Position numbers and translations under genes: made by a program
From: DATFEN01 sp035691285
Lineage (GTDB): Bacteria > Acidobacteriota > Vicinamibacteria > Fen-336
NCBI GenBank assembly: GCA_035691285.1
Contig: DASSJI010000152.1
Location: 1-12,536 of the forward strand
Direction: 5' to 3'
Length of the DNA: 12,536 bases
The notes under the pieces: model-generated
Seen by the model: only the letters and a program-made list of their open reading frames with translations
Databases searched by the model: none
Told to the model about the DNA's origin: nothing
In this document: in pieces, positions 7,738 to 12,536 of the stretch
How positions within the stretch are numbered: the stretch's first letter is position 1
How the letters are laid out: every line of letters begins with the position of its first letter

Positions 7738-7787
7738 GATGCCACCGGAATCGGGATCCCGCCCATGAAGACGAGGGATTCACGCGT
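7728..7787. repeat. paired CACGCGT boxes and central palindrome in divergent vapB/sigma gap
   Basis: CACGCGT occurs at 7728-7734 and 7781-7787, 53 bases apart (about five helical turns). The core ACGCGT is palindromic. The left copy overlaps the -35 of vapB and the right copy touches the -10-like hexamer of the sigma-factor gene. Between them is a perfect 10-bp palindrome, CGGGATCCCG (7752-7761). A repeated heptamer in about 100 bases of GC-rich DNA is not rare by chance, so placement is the only real argument for an operator. Confidence 0.25.
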
Positions 7788-7792
7788 AGACT
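7787..7792 (+). promoter_or_regulatory. candidate -10 element of the sigma-factor gene
   Basis: TAGACT lies seven bases upstream of the ATG at 7800 (spacer GGGCCCA, no Shine-Dalgarno). Only a poor -35 (ATGAAG, 7765-7770, 16-base spacer) is present. The predicted start site coincides with the start codon, as for vapB on the other strand. Weak on its own; the repeated geometry in the window helps it. Confidence 0.35.
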
Positions 7793-7799
7793 GGGCCCA

Positions 7800-8615
7800 A
7801 TGGGAGATCCGACGACGCTGGAGGACGCTCTCCACGGCGCCTACGACGAGGGCCGGCGGGCGCACCCCGATCTGCCGCTCGACTTGGCTCGCTTCGCCGC
7901 CCACCTTCGGCCCCACGCCCCCGAGGGCGACCTCTCCGCCTGGGCCGGCGCCCTGCGCGCGGCGGACGTCTATCTGGCCGCGGCGTGCGTCGCCGGCGTT
8001 CCCGAGGCGATCCGCCGGTTCGAGGAGCAGGCGGTGCCGAGCGCCCGGGCGGCCTTGCGTGGCCTGCGCCTGGACCCGGCGGCCATCGACGACGTGCTCC
8101 AGCGGCTGCGCACCCACCTGCTCGTGGCGCGCGAGGGCAGGCCCGCCAAGCTCACGAGCTACGCGGGCAAGGGCTCGCTGGCCGGCTGGGTGCGCGTGGT
8201 GGCCCTGCGCATGGGGCTGGAGGATCGGTCCGGGACCCATCCCGGCCTCGAGGCGGTCGCCGAGCCGGTCGGGAGCGATCCGGAGATCGCGTACCTGCGC
8301 GGTCACTACGGGCCAGCCTTCCGCGCTGCGGTCCAGGATGCCCTCGCCGTGCTGTCGGAGAGGGAGCGCCTGATCCTGTGCCTGCACCTGGGGGAGCAGG
8401 CGAGCCTCGAGGACATCGGCCGCATCTACGCGGTGAACAAGTCGACGGTCTCGCGCTGGATGGCCCAGGCCCGCAGCCGGATCCAGGACGAGGTCAAGCG
8501 CCTTCTCCACGAGCGGCTGCGCGTCCGCGACGCGGAGGTCGACAGCCTGTACCGGCTGGTGCAGAGCGACCTCCATGTGAGCCTGGTGCGGCTCCTCCGC
8601 CACCCGCCGGCCTGA
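7800..8615 (+). CDS. sigma-70-family RNA polymerase sigma factor, resembling Myxococcales family 1 (gmx1)
   Basis: This 271-residue protein is a two-domain, ECF-like sigma factor with extensions at both ends. Residues 1-65 form an acidic/hydrophobic N-terminal segment not found in ordinary ECF factors. Residues about 66-142 align with region 2: AIDDVLQRLRTHL (95-107) matches the region 2.2 helix, and GSLAGWVRVVALRMGL (125-140) matches regions 2.3-2.4. LSERERLILCLHLGE (185-199) and the helix-turn-helix LEDIGRIYAVNKSTVSRWMAQARSRI (203-228) are region 4, which contacts -35 DNA. The tail (about 240-267), ending SLYRLVQSDLHVSLVRLL, fits the C-terminal motif I recall for the Myxococcales group of TIGR03001. 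No anti-sigma factor gene is adjacent. The gene diverges from vapBC and is followed by an oxoamine synthase gene, with a terminator-like hairpin between. Its regulon is unknown. Sigma-family membership is firm; the subfamily is from memory. Confidence 0.86.
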   Translation: MGDPTTLEDALHGAYDEGRRAHPDLPLDLARFAAHLRPHAPEGDLSAWAGALRAADVYLAAACVAGVPEAIRRFEEQAVPSARAALRGLRLDPAAIDDVLQRLRTHLLVAREGRPAKLTSYAGKGSLAGWVRVVALRMGLEDRSGTHPGLEAVAEPVGSDPEIAYLRGHYGPAFRAAVQDALAVLSERERLILCLHLGEQASLEDIGRIYAVNKSTVSRWMAQARSRIQDEVKRLLHERLRVRDAEVDSLYRLVQSDLHVSLVRLLRHPPA

Positions 8616-8632
8616 AGCGGCGTCTTTTTCTT
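8605..8632 (+). terminator. probable intrinsic terminator overlapping the sigma-factor stop codon
   Basis: CGCCG (8605-8609) pairs perfectly with CGGCG (8618-8622) across an 8-base loop that contains the TGA stop, and TCTTTTTCTT follows directly. The stem is short but all G/C, and the T-tract stands out in this GC-rich DNA. It would separate the sigma-factor transcript from the downstream oxoamine synthase gene, at least partly. The rest of the 92-base gap holds no clear promoter. Confidence 0.45.
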
Positions 8633-8695
8633 CCGCAACGGCCGCCACCTTCCGCCCTCCTTCCCCGTGAGAGCCCCGGAAGAGCGCGGGTGGAT

Positions 8696-8701
8696 GAGGA
8701 G
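8696..8701 (+). promoter_or_regulatory. strong Shine-Dalgarno fixing the oxoamine synthase start
   Basis: GAGGAG lies six bases before the ATG at 8708, an ideal arrangement that favours this ATG over the in-frame GTG at 8690, which lacks such a site. It is the only clear Shine-Dalgarno seen before a start codon in the window. Confidence 0.7.
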
Positions 8702-8707
8702 AAGACC

Positions 8708-9937
8708 ATGCTGAGCGCCGTCGCCGAACAGGAGAGCGTCCTGCCTTCCCTCGAGCTGGAAACCTACTGGCCGGTCAGGGAGCTGCGGGCACAGGACATG
8801 TACTTCAATTTCCACGAGATCGAGGAGTACCTGCCTGGCTGCCGGGTGCGGGTGGCGCGCTACGGCGAGATGGTCCTCCTGGGGGGCTACTCGTATCTGG
8901 GCCTCAATCGCCACCCGAGGATCGACGCCGCGGCCCGCGCCGCCATCGACAAGTACGGGACCGGCGCCCACGGCGTGCGCCTCCTCGCCGGCACCCTGGA
9001 CCTCCACCACCGGCTCGAGGCTCGGATCGCCGCGTTCAAGGGCGCCGAGGCGGCCGCGACCTTCTCCAGCGGGTTCATGGCCAACCTCTCGACGATCGCG
9101 TGCCTCGTCGGGCGTGGGGACACCGTCATCTGCGACAAGCTCGACCACGCCTCGATCGTGGACGGATGCCGGCTCTCGGGGGCGCACTCGGTGCGCTTCC
9201 GCCACAACGACATGGACCACCTGGAGGCCTGCCTCAGGAGCCCCGCGCACACCGGCCGCAAGCTCGTGATCGTGGACGCGGTCTTCAGCATGGACGGCGA
9301 CATCATCGACTTGCCCGCGGTGAGCCGGCTGTGCCGCCGTTACGGCGCCATCCTGATGGTGGACGAGGCGCACTCGATCGGGGTGTTGGGCGCGACGGGC
9401 CACGGGATCGAGGAGCACTTCGGCCTGCCGGCCGACTCCGTGGACATCAAGATGGGCACGCTCAGCAAGGCCATTCCCAGCGTCGGGGGGTATGTCGCGG
9501 GCAGCGGCAAGGTCTGCGACTTCCTGAAGCACCAGGCCCGCGGCTTCATCTACTCGGGCGCGCTGCCCCCGTCGGCGGCCGCGGCCGCGATGGCGGCTCT
9601 CGACGTGATCGACGCCGAGCCGGAGCGCGTCCGCCGCCTGCACGACAACGTCGCCTACTTCGCCGGCCGCCTCCGCGAGGCGGGCTTCTCCTTCCTCGAC
9701 AGCGAGACCGCGGTCTTTCCCATCATCTGCGGCGACGACTGGCAGGCGTACCGCTTCGCCAAGGAGTGCTGGGAGGGCGGCGTCTACGTCCAGCCCATAC
9801 CGCACCCCGTGGTGCCGAAGGGCACCTCGCGCCTGCGGGCCGCCGTGACCGCCGCCCACACCCGCGCGGACCTGGACTTCTGCCTCTCGGTGCTTCGCAG
9901 GGGAGCGGGCAAGGTCGGGGGGATCATCGCCTGCTGA
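8708..9937 (+). CDS. PLP-dependent alpha-oxoamine synthase, serine palmitoyltransferase/AONS-like
   Basis: This 409-residue protein belongs to the fold-type I family that condenses an amino acid with an acyl-CoA or acyl-ACP, with loss of CO2, to give an alpha-amino ketone (SPT, BioF, Kbl, HemA). Landmarks are GGYSYLGL (59-66), FSSGFMANLSTI, H147 in DHASIVDG (stacks on PLP), VDEAHSIG with D219 and H222, and the PLP-binding lysine K254 in GTLSKA. The C-terminal segment GGVYVQPIPHP...SRLRAAVTAAHT places R377 where Sphingomonas serine palmitoyltransferase has its carboxylate-binding arginine. VRFRHN and the length also fit that enzyme better than biotin-pathway BioF. No biotin genes, acyl carrier protein or ketoreductase lie nearby, so sphingolipid-type or another amino-ketone product is only a suggestion. 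The protein looks cytosolic: no signal peptide is visible. The gene lies downstream of the sigma factor and convergent with the kinase gene. Family firm, substrate uncertain. Confidence 0.92.
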   Translation: MLSAVAEQESVLPSLELETYWPVRELRAQDMYFNFHEIEEYLPGCRVRVARYGEMVLLGGYSYLGLNRHPRIDAAARAAIDKYGTGAHGVRLLAGTLDLHHRLEARIAAFKGAEAAATFSSGFMANLSTIACLVGRGDTVICDKLDHASIVDGCRLSGAHSVRFRHNDMDHLEACLRSPAHTGRKLVIVDAVFSMDGDIIDLPAVSRLCRRYGAILMVDEAHSIGVLGATGHGIEEHFGLPADSVDIKMGTLSKAIPSVGGYVAGSGKVCDFLKHQARGFIYSGALPPSAAAAAMAALDVIDAEPERVRRLHDNVAYFAGRLREAGFSFLDSETAVFPIICGDDWQAYRFAKECWEGGVYVQPIPHPVVPKGTSRLRAAVTAAHTRADLDFCLSVLRRGAGKVGGIIAC

Positions 9938-9950
9938 GCGTGGCCGTTCG

Positions 9951-9964
9951 GACCGGGACCGGTC
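9951..9964. terminator. inverted repeat between convergent genes, possible bidirectional terminator
   Basis: GACCGG-GA-CCGGTC is a perfect 6-bp inverted repeat with a two-base GA centre, filling much of the 27-base gap between the oxoamine synthase stop (+) and the kinase stop (-). No U-tract follows on either strand. It resembles in design the repeat at 6982-6997 in the other convergent gap. Confidence 0.38.
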
Positions 9965-12508
9965 TCAGCGAAGCCCGCTCACCGCGTAGAGGTTGGACAG
10001 GATGCGCCGATAGCCGTAGACGTAGGCTCCGCCGTCCGGCGTGAGGAGGACGGGCCCGACGGCCAGCACGCCGCTGGAATCGGCCGGCGCCAGCGTCAGC
10101 CAGGGCTCCCGCCGCCCCGACGCGACGTCGAGACGGAACACGCGGGCCGGGACCTGTCCGGGGCGATAGGCGAACAGCGAACGGCTGTCGGCAGTCCAGC
10201 GCAGCGCCAGCTCGGCCGGCTCCAGGCCGGGCACCACACGCGCCTCGCCGCCCTCGATCGGAACCAGGACGTGGCGTCCCTCCGCGTCCTGCAGCACGGC
10301 CGTCTTGCCGTCCGGCGAGACCGGTCGCGACGACAGCTCGAAGCGCGTGCCGTCGCCGGTCAGCGGCCTCGGATCGCCGCCGTCGAGATGCTGGACCCAG
10401 GCGCGGGTGGCGCCTCCCGGAGGGTTCGCGGCGAGCAGCACCCGACGGCCGTCGGGGAAGAAGCTCGCGGCCTGGGTGTTCACGCCGCCCCGCGGCAGCG
10501 CCCGCGCCTGGCCAGTGCCGGTCGGGATGACCATGAGCTCCGGCTCGTCCGACGTGAAGTTGCGGCTCGCGAGGGCGAAGCGTCCGTCCGGGGAGAGGGC
10601 CATCGCCGCGCCGTCTCCCAGGCGCACGGCCGGAGCGCCGTCGGTGCGGCGCAGGTAGACGGAGTAGCCGGGGCCGCCCCCCTCGCCGTTCTCGGCGAAG
10701 TACACGGTCGAGCCGTCGTCGGAGAGGTCGGACGGGAAGCAGTAGTCGAGCCAGGAGAGGTTGCGCTCGGCCGCGGCGCCCGGGGCGCGGGCCACGATCT
10801 CGCGGCGCTGGTCGTGGTGGGAGATCAGCGCGCGCCCGTCCCTGGAGACGTCGTGGAGCGTCAGGACGCCGGCCATCCGCGCGACGACGCGCTCGCGGCC
10901 CTCGAGGTCGAGCGCGACGAGCGCCCGCGCCGCCCCGGCGCGCGTTCCCGTGAACCAGATCTCGCGGCCGCCGGGAGCCCACGCCAGGCCCTGGAGCGTG
11001 CCCCAGTTCCGCGACAGCGTCGTGGCGCGGCCCTCGAGGTCGACCACCGTCACGTGCCCGCCGTCGTCGCCCCAGACGGTGTGGTCGAGGAAGGCGATCC
11101 GGTCGTCCGCCGGCGAGAAGCGCGGATGGCTCACCCAGCCGGCGGTCTCGTAGAGCACCCTGCCGATCGGGAACTCCAGGCGGTTCCGCCCGGCGACGCT
11201 GCGCACGACGGCGAGGGAGCCGTCTCCGGCGAAGTCGGCCTCCTGGACGTCCTCCTGCACCGGCCGCGGCGCGCCGCCGGCCAGCGGCGCCCGCGCCAGC
11301 ACGCCTGTTCCGACGAACGTCCCGATGCGGCGTCGCTCGAGGGACAAGGCCATCTCGCCCGAGGACGAGATCGCGAGAAGCTCGGCGCCCTCGAAGCCCA
11401 GCGGTCGCGACTCCGGGCTGCCGAGGCGTCCGGCGAAGACCTCGACCGGCGCGCCGGCCCAGGCGGCTCCGTAGACGATCGCCTGGCCGTCGGGCGCGAA
11501 GCGCGCCGACTCGATCGTGCCGCGGCGGAACGTCAGGCGCTCGAAGACCGGCGGCTCGGGCGGGCGCCGCGGCCACAGGAAGAGCGCCGCGAGCGCGACG
11601 ATGGCGGCGGCCCACCACAGCCGCTCGCCACGGGCGCCCCGCCTTGCGGGCGCGGCCTCGGGCCGCGTGAAGTCCTCCTGGATCCAGCGCAGCTCCTGCA
11701 TCACGTCGTGGGCGGACTGCACGCGGTCGTCGGGGTCCTTCGCGAGACAGGCGCGCACGAGCCGCTCCAGGGCGGGCGGCACGTTCGGCCGCAGCGCCCC
11801 GAGCGCCGGCGGGTCGTCCTTCAGGATCGCCGCCGTCAGGCCCGCCTGGCTCGCGCCCTGGAACGCCCGCCGGCCGGTCGTCATCTCGAAGAGCAGCGAG
11901 CCCAGGGCGAAGACGTCGGTCCGCGCGTCCGCCTCCTTCGCCTCGACCTGCTCCGGAGCCATGTAATGGAAGGTGCCCACGATGAGCCCCTCGGCGGTGA
12001 GCGACTCGGGCGACGCCGGGTACGCCTCGGTGTCCTCGACCTTCGCCAGCCCGAAGTCCAGGAGCTTCGCTCCCGACTTCGTCAGCATCACGTTGCCGGG
12101 CTTCAGGTCGCGGTGCACGACGCCCTCGCGATGCGCCGCCTGGAGGGCGTTCGCGATCTCGATGCCGTAGCGCAGGACCTGGTCGAGCGGCAGCGGCCCG
12201 GCCTTGAGGCGCTCGGCCAGCGCCTGTCCCTCGAGGAGCTCGATGACGAGGAAGTCGACGCCGTCCTGGTGGCCGATGTCGTAGAGCGCGCAGATGTGGG
12301 CGTGGTTCAGGCGCGAGACGGCGCGAGCCTCGCGCTCGAGGCGCGCCCGCTGCTCCGGATCCTGGGCGTAGAGAGCCGGGAGCACCTTGATCGCGACGCT
12401 GCGGTCGAGGCGCACGTCCCGGGCTCGGTAGACCTCGCCCATGCCGCCGACCCCGAGCGGACCGAGGATCTCGTAGGGGCCGAGCCGCGCTCCCAGCGTC
12501 AGAGCCAT
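9965..12508 (-). CDS. membrane Ser/Thr protein kinase with C-terminal PD40/TolB-like beta-propeller
   Basis: This complete 847-residue protein is a PknB-type receptor kinase. Kinase domain, about 12-275: glycine-rich loop LGVGGMGEVY (18-27), ATP-binding K41 in VAIKVLP, catalytic loop HRDLKPGN (132-139, base D134), DFG at 151-153 and APE at 184-186. All key residues are present, so it should be active; Thr160, Thr171 and Thr179 in the activation segment are possible autophosphorylation sites. An Arg-rich stretch precedes a single membrane helix at about 297-312. The rest should lie outside the cytoplasm and folds as a propeller. PD40-like repeats include RFAPDGQAIVYG (from 336), FSPADDRIAF, WAPGGREIWF, LSPDGRFAL, FFPDGRRVLL, VSPDGKTAVL and LTPDGGAYVY. 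The ending YGYRRILSNLYAVSGLR is characteristic of such kinases in Acidobacteriota. Kinase inside and propeller outside suggests sensing of a ligand or cell-wall component; the ligand is unknown. Only 28 bases precede the ATG, with no Shine-Dalgarno or promoter seen. Confidence 0.95.
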   Translation of the reverse strand: MALTLGARLGPYEILGPLGVGGMGEVYRARDVRLDRSVAIKVLPALYAQDPEQRARLEREARAVSRLNHAHICALYDIGHQDGVDFLVIELLEGQALAERLKAGPLPLDQVLRYGIEIANALQAAHREGVVHRDLKPGNVMLTKSGAKLLDFGLAKVEDTEAYPASPESLTAEGLIVGTFHYMAPEQVEAKEADARTDVFALGSLLFEMTTGRRAFQGASQAGLTAAILKDDPPALGALRPNVPPALERLVRACLAKDPDDRVQSAHDVMQELRWIQEDFTRPEAAPARRGARGERLWWAAAIVALAALFLWPRRPPEPPVFERLTFRRGTIESARFAPDGQAIVYGAAWAGAPVEVFAGRLGSPESRPLGFEGAELLAISSSGEMALSLERRRIGTFVGTGVLARAPLAGGAPRPVQEDVQEADFAGDGSLAVVRSVAGRNRLEFPIGRVLYETAGWVSHPRFSPADDRIAFLDHTVWGDDGGHVTVVDLEGRATTLSRNWGTLQGLAWAPGGREIWFTGTRAGAARALVALDLEGRERVVARMAGVLTLHDVSRDGRALISHHDQRREIVARAPGAAAERNLSWLDYCFPSDLSDDGSTVYFAENGEGGGPGYSVYLRRTDGAPAVRLGDGAAMALSPDGRFALASRNFTSDEPELMVIPTGTGQARALPRGGVNTQAASFFPDGRRVLLAANPPGGATRAWVQHLDGGDPRPLTGDGTRFELSSRPVSPDGKTAVLQDAEGRHVLVPIEGGEARVVPGLEPAELALRWTADSRSLFAYRPGQVPARVFRLDVASGRREPWLTLAPADSSGVLAVGPVLLTPDGGAYVYGYRRILSNLYAVSGLR

Positions 12509-12536
12509 CGGGACGACGCCGCGTCCGGGCGCCGCC

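Noticed and set aside
7703..7783. Longer vapB start at the ATG at 7783
   Set aside because: The added 27 residues have no family resemblance and would span the TTGACG-N17-CATGAT promoter. MRTTLTLD at 7702 is the typical antitoxin N-terminus.
7728..7787. CACGCGT pair as strong evidence of a regulator site
   Set aside because: A shared heptamer within about 100 bases of GC-rich DNA is expected roughly once by chance; it is kept only as a low-confidence feature because of its position.
7734..8648. 304-codon open frame antisense to the sigma factor
   Set aside because: Shadow of a conserved coding region; no motif, and it would run through the divergent control region.
8690..8692. GTG as an alternative oxoamine synthase start
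   Set aside because: It would place the GAGGAG inside the gene and has no Shine-Dalgarno of its own; the ATG at 8708 is ideally spaced.
8426..9859. 477-codon open frame antisense to the oxoamine synthase
   Set aside because: Composition-driven shadow; the plus strand carries the PLP-enzyme motifs in order.
9924..11618. 564-codon minus-strand frame inside the kinase gene
   Set aside because: Arg/Ala/Gly-rich alternative frame of the propeller coding region with no domain, while the kinase frame has intact PD40 repeats.
1..12536. Search for tRNA, rRNA, CRISPR arrays, insertion sequences, attachment sites and phage genes
   Set aside because: None recognised by eye: no regularly spaced repeats, no transposase or integrase motifs, no cloverleaf.

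Overview
This is a very GC-rich window (about 70% G+C by eye) with strong G/C third-position codon bias and tightly packed genes. The content points to a soil- or sediment-type bacterium from Acidobacteriota or Myxococcota. It has a Ser/Thr kinase fused through one membrane helix to a PD40/TolB-like propeller, a sigma factor resembling the Myxococcales gmx1 family, an FHA protein with a proline-rich tail, a large-class NAD-glutamate dehydrogenase and a VapBC module. No marker gene settles the phylum, so this assignment is inference.

Layout. At the left edge, an FHA-domain gene on the minus strand (start 612) runs off the window. It diverges from a 1407-residue NAD-dependent glutamate dehydrogenase gene (709-4932, +). 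Two bases after that gene ends, a CocE/NonD-type (peptidase S15) serine hydrolase gene begins (4935-6968, +), almost certainly in the same transcript. Convergent to it is a vapB-vapC toxin-antitoxin operon on the minus strand (7702 to 6999, 4-nt GTGA overlap). Divergent from vapB is a sigma-70-family factor gene (7800-8615, +). It is followed, after a probable terminator, by a PLP-dependent alpha-oxoamine synthase gene resembling serine palmitoyltransferase (8708-9937, +). Convergent to that is the kinase-propeller gene (12508 to 9965, -), which is complete. Its first base lies 28 bases from the window end.

Functional reading. The dehydrogenase and hydrolase could form a peptide/amino-acid catabolic pair. 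The kinase and the FHA protein belong to phospho-Thr signalling, but nothing shows that they work on each other. The sigma factor and the oxoamine synthase are neighbours on one strand, and a link between them is only a hypothesis. Most genes belong to known families, and I do not see a clearly new multi-gene system.

The most notable non-coding signals are these. Hexamers resembling the -10 element lie 6-10 nt upstream of four start codons that lack Shine-Dalgarno sequences, suggesting leaderless or near-leaderless transcripts. The oxoamine synthase, by contrast, has a textbook Shine-Dalgarno. Both short convergent gaps carry a compact perfect inverted repeat. No rRNA, tRNA, insertion sequence or CRISPR was seen, and no gene-free stretch exceeds 100 bases.
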